Under the pieces are notes generated by a model. It was not told where the DNA came from. It saw only the letters and a list, made by a program, of their open reading frames with translations, and did not search any database. Source: Plectosphaerella cucumerina (lineage: Eukaryota > Ascomycota > Sordariomycetes > Glomerellales > Plectosphaerellaceae). From it: a stretch of 64,000 nt of DNA. The stretch is from NCBI GenBank assembly GCA_020746995.1, contig JAGPXD010000002.1, positions 2,542,001 through 2,606,000 on the forward strand, given 5' to 3'. Every line of letters starts with the position of its first letter. Position 1 is the first letter of the stretch. Of the stretch, positions 10,467 through 22,726 are shown one piece after another. The position numbers were made by a program, and so were the translations under genes.

Positions 10467-13175
10467 ATGGCTGAAAAGCAAGAGAAAGGCCTCCTCTCGG
10501 AGTGCAGCATCGCCTTCGTCCCCAGCTCGTCACTCGTTCCCAAGGACATCGCTGGCTATTCCGAAATCGCCCAGCAGCATGGCGCAGAAATCCTCGAGCC
10601 CCGGCGCGATGGCTCCCTCCGCCTTCAAGATGTCACCCACATCGTCTCCAACACCATCGACTTCCCCCAATTCAAAGACAGCCAGGCCTACATGATCCCT
10701 GTCGTGAACAGCGACTGGATTGCCTCGACCATTCGCCGAGGCAGGCTTGCCCAAGTCCGGCCGTTCTCTCCCGACCCCCGCATGATCTTCTCCAAGGTCA
10801 CCATCACATGCGCAGACCTGCCCATGATCGACAAGGAGACCATCATCGGAGCGACACTGGCCCTTGGTGGCTTGGAGAGTCCCGACGTCACCAAGCAGAC
10901 CACCCATCTCTGCGCCCTATCCATTGACGACGCGAGATGCGTTGCCGCTTTGCAGAAGAACGCCCAGGTCAAGATTGTGCTCCCCCACTGGTAAGAATTG
11001 TCACCGCCCACCATCTGCGACTCTTCTGACGTGACGCTAGGTTCGAGGACTGCTTCAAGCTTGGCAAGCGCATCGACGAGACGCCCTACCTACTCCCCGA
11101 TCCCGAGATCCTCCGACTGGACGCTAAGGCCGAAGTTAAGATCCCCGAAAACCGTGGTATGGAGGGTGCGATTGTGTTCAACCCCAGCCACATCGCCCAG
11201 GGACCCGCTCAGCCGTCTACAATCTTCAACGGCAAATTTGTCATGATCTCAGCAGACCTCAACATAGGCACCAAGGCGTTGCAGATTGTTCAGCAGCGCA
11301 TTGTCAACGGCGGTGGTCAACTTGTCACCGAGGTCGAGGACTGCGACTGGTTCGTCTGCCAGTTCCGCGATGGCCCTCAATACGTGCGCGCTTGTCAGGC
11401 GGGCAAGGAGGTCGGAAACCTCGCCTGGCTTCTGCACATGGTCTCGCGCAACGAGTGGTCTTCTCCACTGCACCGCCTTCTCCACTACCCGATTCCGAAG
11501 GAGGGAATTCCCGGGTTCAAGGAGCTTCGTATCTGCATCTCAAACTATGGCGGTGATGCTCGCATCTATCTCGAGAACCTCATCAAGGCGTCCGGCGCCA
11601 CCTACACCAAGACGATGAAGGCAGATAACACTCACCTCATCACAGCTCGCAGCAGCAGCGAGAAGTACGAGGCTGCAAAGGACTGGAGTATCGAAACTGT
11701 CAACCATCTGTGGATCGAGGAAAGCTACGCCAAGTGTGAGAAGCAGGCTATCACGGTCGCAAAATACACCCACTTCCCGCCACGAACGAACCTGGGCGAA
11801 ATCATCGGCCAGACCTTCTTCAACGAGCAGAAACTGAGGGATCTGTACTATCCTGGAGGTGAAGACTCCCATACTGCTGCGTCTCGCAGGAGGCGCAAGA
11901 TCTTGGACAGCGCTCGGGAGAACTCGTACAAGACGGGGCCTGCAGAGGGTGTTGTCATCGGCCGTCAGAAGCAGAAGCAAAAGGACTTTGACGTCCTTGG
12001 TGACGACGATGACGAGATGGGTGAAGTATTTGGTGGCCCCGGCCCTGTTGTCGGCGTGAAGACTCCAGCGCGTAGCAAGCTCACGGGCGCCGGCAAGGAG
12101 AACGAAACCCCGTCGATCATCTCAACAGGCGGCCGCAGCGCCAAGACCAAGGCCATGGACAAACTCAAGAGCATCGCCCCCGACATGATGCTGTACGAAA
12201 AGGAGAAGAAGAGACACAGCAAAGATGGTGGCGGCATCTGGGGAGGCAAGCGCGCGGCAGATCAGATCGACAGAGACCGATCCCGGAGATCGTCGGATGT
12301 TGCCAGGGAGGCCGAGGACGAGGAAATGACTGATGCTGAATCCGAGCGACCTGCCAAGCGAAGGCGGTCCTCCCTCACCGAGAATCCGCTTAGGGTGATG
12401 CTCACGGGCTTCACTCGATGGGTCGACGCCAAGAACAAGGAAGACGCAGACAGGGTATGTCTCGGACGGCGGTGACATGTGTTATTTGATGCATATGCTG
12501 ACTGATACTCAGAGAAAACTGCGCTCAATGGGCATTCGAATCGTCTCGGAAGGCCAAGCATGCGATTATCTCTGCGCCCCCTACATGGTTCGCACGGTCA
12601 AGTTCCTTTGTACCCTCGCCAAGGGTGTCGAGGTCCTCTCGGACAAGTTCATTATGGAAGCACTCAAGAAGGGCAAGCTGCCCGATCCCGAAGCCCATAT
12701 CCTCGTCGATGAGAAAAACGAGGAGAAGTTCGGCGTTGAGCTCAAGACCGCCATCTCCCGCGCGCGGGCCAACAACGGCAACCTACTCCGGGGCGTGCCC
12801 ATATACTGCACGTCCTGCATCCGCAACGGACTGGACAGTTACCGCAGCATCGTCGAGGCGAACGGCGGCCACTTCCTCCAGTACAGCGCCCGCAGTGGCG
12901 TGACAATCAAGCCCACGACCGCCGAGGAGGATGATGGCGCGCCGCCAGATCCGGTGTACCTCCTCACTTCGGACAGCGTCGAGGAAAGGAAGCTGTGGAC
13001 CAAGTTCATCGCCATGGCGGAGAATGGCCACATGGAGCCTCGGGTTGTCGTTGCCGACTGGCTGCTCGATGTAGCCATGCGCCAGCAGGTGTCCTACGAC
13101 GAGAAGTATGTGGCGTCTGTCTTCTATGACAGGCTGGCCGCGACGGCCAAGGCCAATGGAAAGAGCCAGGAGTAG
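10467..13175 (+). CDS. Multi-BRCT domain DNA-damage response protein (Rtt107/Brc1-like)
   Basis: Three exons: 10467-10990, 11041-12454 and 12513-13175, product 866 aa. The N-terminal half carries successive BRCT-like units. Visible landmarks are the first unit ending in VNSDWIASTIRRGRL, a second with TTHLCALS and VLPHWFEDC (formed across intron 1), a third with FNGKFVMISADLN and DCDWFVCQ, and a fourth with RICISNYGGDARIYLENL and VNHLWIEESY. A basic, acidic-patched linker (about residues 430-640) precedes a C-terminal tandem BRCT pair (VMLTGFTRWVDA onwards, GVPIYCTSC onwards). This N-terminal array plus C-terminal pair is the architecture of Rtt107/Brc1, which by family knowledge binds phosphorylated H2A at stalled forks. 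The intron 2 donor after AGG is set by frame continuity with RKLRSMG. Confidence 0.85.
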
Positions 13176-13416
13176 CCTGTCAGGGCGAGGGGCGAGTGGT
13201 CTTTGCAGCGCATTACAGTGGTACGGGCCACGGGAATTTTGGCGTTTGGAAGCTGTTGCAGCGGATTTTATGATTTGGGCACTTCAACGCGGGAAGAGGT
13301 GTCCGGTATCGGGTATTCAAGTGGTGGTCGCTGTGTTTTTGGGGCCTTGAGGACGCCCGTGTACATGTCGCTTATGAGTCTCAGTAATGTTAGTGCTTGC
13401 TGAACATGCCAGCTTT

Positions 13417-14144
13417 TCAGAAGAATTTGACACCCTGGGAGTCTTCCTGGCCGAAGATCTGGGCCTTGCCGCGCTTTGACAAGATTGTGAGGGCTTTGAG
13501 GAGGAGGTCTTGGTCGAGGCCGTGGAACTCTGGGATAGGACATTAGCAGCTGTTCACCAGAGTTCAGGGAGCGGGAGTCGGGACCTACCCGCGTCTTTCG
13601 AGTTATCCCCCTCCGTGAGCTCATAAAGCGTGAGAACCACGCCCTTCTGGCCAGTCTCGTCGACCCATGCCTCTACGAGCGCCGCCCACTCCTCTGGGGT
13701 GCGCCAGTATATCCAGACGAGGTCGCCGGCGGTCTGGTTCTGCGATCCCCCGGCGCCGACGTACTCGGCTCTTCCGTCCTTGCGCATGAACTCGATCACG
13801 TCGCGCGCGTCGGCGAGGGAGAGGCGCTTGTTGAGCTTCTTGTTGTGGAAGAGCTCCTCCGCCGTGCGCGAGCCGCCCGACGAGGGCACGGCGGCGTCCG
13901 CCTCGCCATAGATCGGGAAGCCGAAGGTAGAAGTAGCAGTCGGTCCGGAGGAGGTGGTGGTTGTCGAGGCGGGCACGGCGGCGCCGAGGGAGAGCTTGAA
14001 GATGCGGTAGTGACGGCAGTAGGAGAGGATGAGGTCGGACCACTTCGTTAGCTGGGCGTGGTGGGTTGTGAGGTTGGTCTGGCGCGTGAAGAATGGCGGG
14101 AAGGAGTATTCGCGCGGGAATGTGAAGGGGGTGGGTTGGGCCAT
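13417..14144 (-). CDS. vps25: ESCRT-II complex subunit Vps25
   Basis: Two exons: 14144-13589 and 13529-13417, with intron GTAGGT...ATCCCAG. Product 222 aa, close to the yeast protein. It begins MAQPTPFTFPREYSFPPFFTRQTN, the proline-rich N-terminus by which Vps25 contacts Vps22/Vps36. The first winged helix follows (WSDLILSYCRHYRIFKL), then a Ser/Thr/Gly-rich insert typical of filamentous fungi, then the second winged helix with IEFMRKDGRAEYV and WIYWRTPEEWAALVEAWV. The spliced C-terminus EFHGLDQDLLLKAL... ends in GVKFF. By family knowledge it acts on endosomes in multivesicular body sorting. The gene is convergent with the BRCT gene, 241 bases away. Confidence 0.93.
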
Positions 14145-15117
14145 GGCGGGCGACGGCGACGGCGGTGGTCGACGCGAGGGATTTCGAGAGGTGTTCGTTG
14201 GGTGGTTGGCGATGACGAAGCTTGGAGTTTGGGTGATCCCCCGCGACACTGATGGGATGGCGGGACTAGTGGCGGGGCGGTTGGCGGGGCCAATGAGCCC
14301 AAGGAGGTGGATTCCTGTCTTCGAAGCCCCTTTTACCCCTGAATGACCTCGACGAGTCAACCTACCCATGTCTTCCCAACACCTGGGTTCACCGAACGAC
14401 ACTCAAAACTCAAGCGATCATCAGCATGACCTAGCACACTTGTATTTCAGAGGTCATGCTGAAATGAGTCTCGTCCTCGAAGACATCTGGAACAGACAAC
14501 TTGGCAACCAACGACTTAGCCTTTGGACGCTCGACGTAACTGGTGATGATGTAGCCTGAGGTTTGAGTAAGGTTTACAGGACCGGGCCATTTCTGATCCA
14601 TTGGTTTACCTGCCACGCACAAGGCCAAGTGTATGAAGCACGATCTCCAGCGTGGCTTCCGACGGTCAGCAACTCGAGGGCTCATCTCTTTCAGGGTCGT
14701 AGCCATCCTCGCGAAGAGGCACAGACGGGCCGTCGTCTCCCCAGATCTGCACCAACTGGGCCTACTTACAACAAGTTAATAACTAGGAACCTACTACGAA
14801 AATGGATCAAGATCGTTAGAAGGCAAAAAACATACAACACCGGGCATTCGCTGGTCGTCACCGACCCAACTACTACTCCGGCCCTCACTGGTTTGACGAT
14901 GGGAGAGCGGACGGGATCCCGTATTCTCCAGTGGGTATGGTCGTATGTGTCAGAAATCCGGTTGCAAGCGCCTTAAGTTATGCTATCACCAGGATCTGGT
15001 TAGTACAGATAGGCGTCGACAGCGATCGAAGCTCCTGTGCCGGCCGCCACTGCGCATCGAGATAACAACCACTGATCATTGCCGAGGATTACCAACGAAC
15101 CCTGAATCTCCTTCTAC
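14145..15117. other. Intergenic region without recognised gene
   Basis: About 970 bases between the vps25 start and the 3' end of the NACHT gene. Base composition is less GC-rich than the neighbours. A 137-codon plus-strand frame at 14563-14976 has no motif or splice context that supports it. No RNA gene or mobile-element end seen. Confidence 0.5.
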
Positions 15118-18100
15118 CTAGTCCAATGCCCTGCGATGCATACTACCCGAGACCACTGTCCACTGCAGAGTGGGGGTGCTTAAAGCATCAGGATCGACGA
15201 TCTGGCTGAGCTCCCCCTCCTTGGAGACTGCAGGCGGTCCTTGGCTGACCTTGATCACCTCTGAAAAGTCCAGGCCACCTTGGATCACAATGACTCTGTC
15301 CCTTGCAATGAAAGCAAAGTCATAGCCCTCATTTCGATAGGGCCCGGCCGGAACAGGTATCTTGAGGCAGCTCAGAGTGTTGTTGCCGTCTCGCCACTCA
15401 TTCATTGCGAAAAAGTGTCTGCGAATGTTGCTGACGATGCTTTCGTCGGTGTGTCCTGCCCCTGAGCTCGAGGACTGGGACCCAAGGCCACTTCCGAAGC
15501 CGTGCTCTCGAGGAGGATGCAAGTCAAAGCTGCATATCCACATATTCTTGTCGAGGAAGGCCACCTTGTTGTCGGTCATGCCACCTAGAATGGACTCGAC
15601 AAGACGTCCAATCATCTCCAGCCCGTGATCGGTTGCATGATGACCACAGGCGGCCGATTCCGGGTCAAAAGCTGTGAGAGGCCACAGAATCAAACGAGCC
15701 AAGCCTCTCTGGGGTTTTCTGTGCTCTAAAACCCCCTGACCTGGGATCGAGTGGTAGGTCACTGTCGCCGGCATGAGGAGGGCACAGTCCGTTGGATGCT
15801 GAAGCCGAATGCCTTGACTGGGTGTCAATTCCCCAAGATCGGCCCAATTGAAGACACGAGAACGAATCCCAGTCATGAATATGAAACAGTCTGGCTTTGT
15901 TGGATGTTGGACGACAAAGGGTGTGTTCTTCGCTGGCTGGATGTGAGATTCTTTGTTAACAGCGACTGGTGATGGATCGACAGCGAGTTGATGCCGTTTC
16001 AGGAGCTCCCCGCCTGGAAGCTCAAATAGCTCCATGAAGTCGCTTATCGCCAGGAATCGTGTGTCGTCCGGTTTGAAGAAGAGCTGTGAAACGATTGCCT
16101 CAATAGATCGGTCAATGATGATCCTTGATGACAGATCCTGGTCCGCCTTGATTTCCGAGTCGGGTGCTTTGCGTAGAGAATGGGGGAGCTCGGCAACCAT
16201 AACACGACCGGAATCGTCTGCCGAGGCTACGAGGGCTCCAAAGTGTCCCAGGGCTACCAAGCGGACCCAGGCATCCTGCGTATGAGTACAGGTCGTTCCG
16301 ATCTCACGACCATCGTCGGCGGAGAAAAGAACGACCTGTCCCGAGGAGTTTGCGGCCGCCACAAGATCTCCGTACAGCGAAGTTGTCAAAGAAGTCGATA
16401 TCCGTGGTGGATCAGGAGCGAGTACGTCCCGGTTGATCTTTCGGGCCACTGATAAGGCGTCACTAGTGCTTGCGCCTTCGTCAACCATCTGGACTAGAGC
16501 AGCCGGCTCCCACACCCGACACTGTCGACGAGTAATGTCAATGAAGCGACGGCCATCGAAATGGAAAGCCAGCCCTCTGATGCCGTCGGCCAAAGCATTG
16601 ATGCGGTAAATGGGGGTGAGAAACATGCTGGCGTCGTAGCCTCGATCAAACTCGTACAGAGAGACAGAACCCTGACTGCTCCCCACAGACGAGATGGAGC
16701 CCATCTTTTGAGCATGACAAGCTGGTGGCGTAGACATTGGGTATAGAAAAGTCCAGCCTCCCGGGCTCATAGTTGAAGATGCATAGTCTCCCGTCTGTGT
16801 ATGAGACTGCAAGAGCAGGTATGTCCGCGTTGTTGTTGAACACCAAATCGTCGATGCCGTTCGCACCCTTCATCTCGCATATGCTCAGAAGCTGCATTTC
16901 CAAGGGGTCCAATACCAGCACAGGGTGGTCGCGGTACCCTATTGCAAGCAAAACATCGTAGTCCGGGAGAGGATCAGAGAACCTTGCTTTGCTCGGTGAT
17001 TGATCTGGTGCGGTTTCACCCAGTAGATCGAAATGGCCTCCGTCAAGCCAAGAAGTCGACATACAGGTCCCTGTACGGAGGTTCCTGAACCGATTAGTGT
17101 CATGTGAAGTGAAGCTGTCGTCTGAAGAATCACATCTGTGACTTACAATCTTGTGATCTCGCTGGTTTGTGATGTTATGAGCAGCTCGTCATCGCTCATA
17201 AAGACTGCTGACAGAGGTACCGAAGTATGACGACCAGTGAAGGCAGAGACTCCAGTCTCCACGCTCCAAGCCGTAATGTGAGTTTTCCCGCATGCTAGCA
17301 AGTAATCCCCTCCCTGGCTGAGTTGCAGGATCTGAACGCCTTCGGGATGCTTGAAGTCCCTCAACTTCTGGAACGATGAGGCACTGTAGAGGAGAATGTG
17401 ACCGTTGCTGAGGCTGACAGCGAAGCATTCGTCCCCATGAGATACAGCTGTAGCGTGAACGTTGGAAAAGTCGATTCGAATCAAGCAGTCGTCCCACCCG
17501 CCATCTTGAAGGGTTTTTACGACCAGAGGAGAGAGCCGAGGGTTACTGGCGAAAGTCCTCGCGATGTTCGAGTGTGGGGGACACAAGGGGGGATAAGTTG
17601 ATAGATGGCCGACGGACACGCAGCTAGCTGGAGTTGAAACTTGGCAGCAACTCTCATGAGATCAATGACCCATCCGTTGACAAGTTGAACATGAGGGTCG
17701 ATGGGTGGAAGATACTTGACTCGGCGGCGCATGTAACCCCGTAGATTGGTTGCAGTTCGTGTGAGAATACTGAAGTCCTGTGCACGCGCAATTCGCTCGA
17801 TCCAAGACAAGACGTTGCGACTTTTCAGGAAAGAGCAGATCTCTCCCATCAAAGCGTCGTCTTCGGAGGTGGAACTGTAGATGTGATCCGAGAAGAAACT
17901 TGTAGCATACGCTAGTAGTCCGGAGTCTGAGGAAGACTCGATGGCTGATCTTGCGCTTGTGGACGTTGCTAGTGGAGAGCGTTGTGCATGGATACCGGAA
18001 AGATATCTGACGAGGAGCAGTGCCAGTCGAGTGTTTGCAGGTGCCCTCTGGACAGCCAAGTCCGAGTCCAGGTCTTTCGACAGCAAGAATTGTCGCATAG

Positions 18101-20331
18101 TGGCGTGCATCATCTGTACTCTGTTCTCCCCATCAACGTGCACGAGCTGCCCACACAGACTTGGGATTGACTTGGCGACGTTCTGAATAGTCTGGTTGAC
18201 ATCTAATTGGATAGCAAAGCGCAATTCGTCGACCGTCAGGGGGCGTGAGGCGAGGGAAACCCATGTCAGAATTGATCTGGCAAGCATCTTCTTGTGAGGG
18301 TCCAGTTCGATAGACTTCAAGATGCGATGATAGGTGTTATCCAAGGTGGCAAGCATCTTCTTGTGAGGGTCCGGTTCGAGGATCGCCAAGATGTGATGAT
18401 TGACGTTATCGAATGATGGGATTTGTTGAAGAATTGACTCCATTTGCTGTCTTGTCCATGCGTTCTGGACCTGCTGCGTCACAAGTTTGGCCAAGAGGAA
18501 ACTACCTTGAGACTTTCGCAAAATTTTGTCACGAATGACATCTCCCTCGACCTTTGAATCGAAGCAACCTGTATCCAGAAGCTTTGACTCGATGAAGAGT
18601 CGTATGTCATCAGAAGTATCATCTGCCGAAATCGCATGGGTGCAGACACATGAGCCGAGTATCGCCAAACCCTGCGTGATGCTACCCGAGCTGCGACTGG
18701 TTGCGAACACCCGAAGAGCTGGCGGGATAGTGGAGAGAAACTTTGTGAAGAGTGTGTTGATGTTTGGACACTGATCGATGCCGTCAATGACCCAAACGTG
18801 CCGTGAGATCAGAGGCGATTGGAAGACAACTCCAACAAACAACCGTCTCCAGATGCTCTTTTCGTCAGACTTGTCCCAAGCAACCGTTTCCTCGGCCATC
18901 TTCAGGAATCTGGTTCGAACAAAGGCATCTTGCATTGCCGATTGGTATGCGATGGCACGAAGAAAATCCCTGAGGGTGGCCATGGTTTTGTTTGCAAAGC
19001 TGAAGGCGAAGTAACAGCTAAGCATTTCTGAACACTTCAGGCGGCGTGCTACATGCTGCGACAAGACAGACTTGCCACATCCTGGCAGGCCAGTAAGCCA
19101 CAAAATCCTGGGGCCAATACCGTCAACCCAGGACGAGTAGAATCGCTTGTTGGTGAGCCAGTCGCCTGAATCTGGTGCCGCGGGTGTTTGAGCAGCGGAG
19201 TCGACATCGAGGTCATGGAGCAAGCCGAGAAATGACAACAGTCTGGTGGTGCTAGCACCATCTGCGGTGATGGCGAGAGTCTCGGTCTTGCTGGACAGCT
19301 GCTCCAGATCTTCTTCTGCGGAGGAGCCTTTGATTCTGTCCACTGCGGTGTGCAGAGCATTCCGGAGCTGTCGATAATTGGGGTCTGTTGGACTCTCGAA
19401 CTTGCAGACATAGCGATGATCGGCGTTCATTGCCGCAATTTCCTCTCTTGGGTACCCGAGGGTCGACGACAACTTTCCAACAATAATCTTGTTCAACAAT
19501 ATCGTTTTGACCGGTAGCGTCTCGTAGAAGGACCAAATGTTGAGGTCCAGAGCGTAGTGACGGAACACATCGTTGATTTCCGTCAGCGCGTTGGAGTTGG
19601 GAAGCAAATCGGTGACGAAGGGCTTCCGACCCCAAGCCAGAGTCAAGATGTTGTCCAGGATGAGTGCCAAATCGGCTCCTCTATGTGGCGTACCGAGGAA
19701 GAACATGGAATGGATGCGACCAGCAAGCTGTTCGCAGGCGGGGTCCTGACGCGCCAGAATGTATGTCTTCTTCGCGACGCACCCACCCATGCTGTGGCCC
19801 ACAAGTATGAGGGACGTCGTATCCCGTCGGATGCTAGGGTTGTTCTTGATCTCTCCAAGCAGATACTGCGCGAAGTCGTTGATGTTCAGCGCGCTCTGGC
19901 GCCTTTCGACCCAGTCGGCTTGGTAGCCAAAGACATGGAGGCGTACATCCTCGAAGTCGGGATCGGATGAGAGCCACGATTGAGGCCAGCAGTGGTAGTC
20001 GTCCGCCGAGTATGACCAGGTCTTCCGACTACCACCCCCGAGGCCGTGAATGAAGATGATGTCGGCGACGGTGGCAGATGGGTTCTTGGGGGTGTAGAGG
20101 GTGGTCAAGCCAAGATCGCCTTTGTCGGCCGAGGCAACAGAGGCAGAGGAAACATCGCTGGCGACCGAGCCACCTTGACCAGAGGACTGTCGGTCTGAGC
20201 GAGTCAGGAGGTTGGCTAAGGATCGCTTGCGGGGTCGCTGTAGGGGTCCCTTGCGTGTCAGTGTCAGTGGATTCGATTCAGCCTTTGGCCGGGAGCGGGC
20301 TCTTCTGCCGCCATACCGTGACCTCGTCCAT
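15118..20331 (-). pseudogene. NLR-like protein: alpha/beta-hydrolase (SesB-like) - NACHT - WD40-like, with two frameshifts
   Basis: Conceptually about 1,600 aa. The N-terminal hydrolase domain has the IIFIHGLGGG oxyanion segment and the nucleophile elbow LVGHSMGGCVAK (GHSMG). A NACHT NTPase follows with Walker A WLTGLPGCGKSVLSQ and Walker B-like HVWVIDGIDQCPN. Next are the helical region, including a 69-bp internal duplication, and a degenerate beta-propeller to the stop at 15118. A 62-nt intron (17146-17085) lies in the propeller. Two lesions break the frame. One is at the C6 run on the coding strand (17592-17587), between QLIPP and CPPHSNIARTF. The other is at the G4 run (16684-16681), between HLVCG and SQGSVSLYEF. 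The first exon is uncertain: a 15-nt exon (20331-20317, MDEVT) spliced to 20249 gives an ATG, whereas the long frame itself starts only at GTG. Family members act in non-self recognition and cell-death signalling. This copy is a pseudogene unless the indels are sequence errors. Confidence 0.75.
18279..18416 (-). repeat. 69-bp imperfect tandem duplication inside the NACHT gene
   Basis: Two adjacent 69-bp units (18279-18347 and 18348-18416) share their first 25 bases exactly and are similar throughout. Each encodes a 23-residue unit ending in DPHKKMLA. The length is a multiple of 23 codons, so the frame is kept. Confidence 0.8.
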
Positions 20332-20822
20332 TCTTGTGACAGGATGCGACTCTGCACCCCAGCCGTGTAGAAGGGGAACCTTGTCGTGAGGAAGTGAGGA
20401 ACTTGTTTTCAAACAGATAGGAGAGTCAAGTCCAGCCCTGCTGACTCCCAACGCAATCAGGCAACGAGAAGTGTCGCCAATAGGAGCATCATGCTCTGCC
20501 TGTAGCTGCAGTACCTCCCCCCTGGCACTCTCTGGATTGGCGGACCACTGTTCGAGACTCTGGCCCAGACCCTATCACATGTCTGCCCTGCACAGGCTGG
20601 ACTGATTCGAAGGTTCGCGGCCCATCAATGGTCCATCAACGGCCCATCAATGTACTACAAGTCTGATTGGCAAGGGTTGAGCCGAGACGACTTCATCAAT
20701 ACCGGGCAGGGCAAGTTTGGTACCACGTTGTCAAGTCATGATGAGCGGCCCATTTGTACCAAGGTAACAATAAACCTAGACCCAAGATGTGTGGCAAGCT
20801 ATTCCCTGCTATGAGCATCGTC
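20332..20822. other. Intergenic region with a short tandem repeat
   Basis: About 490 bases between two damaged minus-strand genes. It contains three head-to-tail 11-bp units of the form GGYCCATCAAY at 20619-20651. No gene recognised. Confidence 0.5.
20619..20651 (+). repeat. Three-unit 11-bp tandem repeat
   Basis: Units at 20619-20629, 20630-20640 and 20641-20651 read GGCCCATCAAT, GGTCCATCAAC and GGCCCATCAAT. Function unknown. The position is about 200 bases downstream of the monooxygenase stop. Confidence 0.7.
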
Positions 20823-22726
20823 CTATCGCCACTTCCACGCAATCTCAAAGCCCTCCATACTATCCATGGCCTGCCGAATCTCGACCTTATACGCCGGCAG
20901 TCCCCCAGCATAACACATCGGTTCGACCTTCTTACCCGGTACACCTCCTCCCATGTACGTCGACCGCGTCGTAGGGAACAGCGTCTTGTCGTTGATCTCC
21001 ACAATATGTTCCTTCCACGCTGCGGAAGCCTCCGCCTTCGGATTGATGGACTTGATGTTGCCGCGCTCCATCTTGTCGATCATGTCAGCGATCCAGCGGC
21101 CCTGGACCTCGACCGCCGAGGGGCCGTTGCACAGCAGCGTCGGGCCGTGAACTCCGTAGAGATGGAACATGTTGGGGTAGCCGCTGACAGTCGTGCCTAG
21201 ATATGTCTGGGCGCCGGAGACCCATTCGTCTTTGAGTTTGGTGCCGGTGATGCTTTCGAGGCCGAGTTGGGTCATGACTGGGAGGTCAGTAGATATTAGG
21301 ACGGATGGAAAAGGGGGAAGTTACCTCCGGTCACGATATCCTGAACGACGTGTTAGCTTACACTGTCTCACTGAGCAATGGGAAGACTTACAAATCCAGT
21401 GGCAACGGCGATGACATCAAAGTCATGGTGCGTCCCGTCCTCAAGGATGATACCCGTCTCGACGAGCCCCTTGATGGCATTCTTGTTGATATCGACAACA
21501 TCCACCGTAGGTCGGCTGAACTGGTCAAAGTAGTCATACTCCAGGCATGGCCTCTTGACGCCAAAGAAATGCGGCATCTGAAGTGGTGCGAGAAGATCCC
21601 TCTTGTGGGGATCGTCGATACGAGCCCTCGTCTTCTCCGCCCAGAAGGAGTACGAAGCCTCGTTTGCCTCAGCATTGAAGAGGTTGTCCTTGTAGATCGA
21701 CACCCAATAGCGGAACCCGCCATCTTTCCAGGCTCGTTCGTAGGTGGCCTTGCGCTGTTCGGGTGTGTCGTCGAATGTGTTCTTCTCGAGCCAGTCGTAG
21801 TGAAATCCGGCGAAGCTGGTTTCGCGAAGTCTGAAGAGTTCTGGGTAGAAGACCTTGGCGCGGTCCTGCTCAGCAACGGTGAGGCGGCGACGACGCATAG
21901 GGACGGCGAGGTTAGGAGTGCGCTGGAAGACGGTGACATGGCCGGCTTGAGGGCCCCATGCCTGAACCATCTGGACGCCGGAGGCACCAGTACCGATGAT
22001 GGCGCAACGTTTGTTCTTGACATCAATCTCGGTGTCAGGCCAGAAGGAGGAGTGGTGGATGACGCCCTTGAACCTGTCAATGCCAGGCCAATCAGGGATG
22101 TATCTACGAGCGGCCTGGCAAAGTCAGCAGCATGCCTTCGATGAGAGAGGACAATTTTATAAAGCCAGTGCATAGGACCAAGAACCTGGCCTTGGTAGTC
22201 CGGCCGTCGGCGGTACTGATGGTCCACCGGCCGCTGTTGGTGTCGAATCGGGCACCCACGACGACGGTGTTGAAAGCACAGTCCTTCTTTATGCCAAGAA
22301 CCTTGTCGACATGGTCAAAGTACCTCCGCAGCTCGTCATATGTGGGGTAGTTGCTGGACCAGGTCCAGGACTCCCCTACCTCGGGCCAGGAGAATTCGTA
22401 CTCGGGAACCTCGGAATCAACACCGGCTCCGGGGTAGCAGTTTTACCTCCACGTGCCGCCAGTGTCATTCCCCGCCTCGAAGATGACGGACTTGTATCCC
22501 CGGTCTCGAAGGGTCTTGAGCATGAAGATGCCAGCTTTGCAAGAGCGTGTCATGATCAGAGGCTGACTGGAAAGGAGAAAAGGGTGGAATCACCGAAGCC
22601 GGCACCCACAATCAGAGCATCGACTTCGAGATCATCGGCATATGGGCCAGTCTTTTCCTCATGCTGGGCAGAGTAGTCCTTCAGATCCGTGTTCATCTTG
22701 CTTTGAGAGGTCGTGATCTGGGCCAT
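20823..22726 (-). pseudogene. FAD-binding Baeyer-Villiger-type monooxygenase, inactivated
   Basis: Family sequence can be followed over exons 22726-22594, 22534-22161, 22114-21392, 21340-21325 (16 nt) and 21277-20823, together 567 codons, a full-length size. Motifs present are the first Rossmann motif VGAGF, the Baeyer-Villiger fingerprint FKGVIHHSSFWP, the second Rossmann motif IIGTGASGVQ and VIAVATGF. Two defects are visible. An in-frame TAA (22445-22443) sits inside the conserved GGTW...NCYPG segment. The intron between exons 2 and 3 begins ATAAAA instead of GT, although its CTGAC branch-like site and CCAG acceptor are intact. The first intron uses an AAAG acceptor. By family knowledge an intact enzyme would insert oxygen into ketones with NADPH. 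It neighbours a transesterase-like gene but no polyketide or peptide synthase. Most likely a recent pseudogene. Confidence 0.8.

Noticed and set aside
17580..17600. Short intron to explain the first NLR frame break
   Set aside because: The only GT...AG pair bridging the break is about 27 nt, too short, and would delete conserved residues.
22430..22450. Intron starting at GTAAAA to remove the TAA in the monooxygenase
   Set aside because: The nearest AG gives a 37-nt intron and would remove the conserved NCYPG motif.
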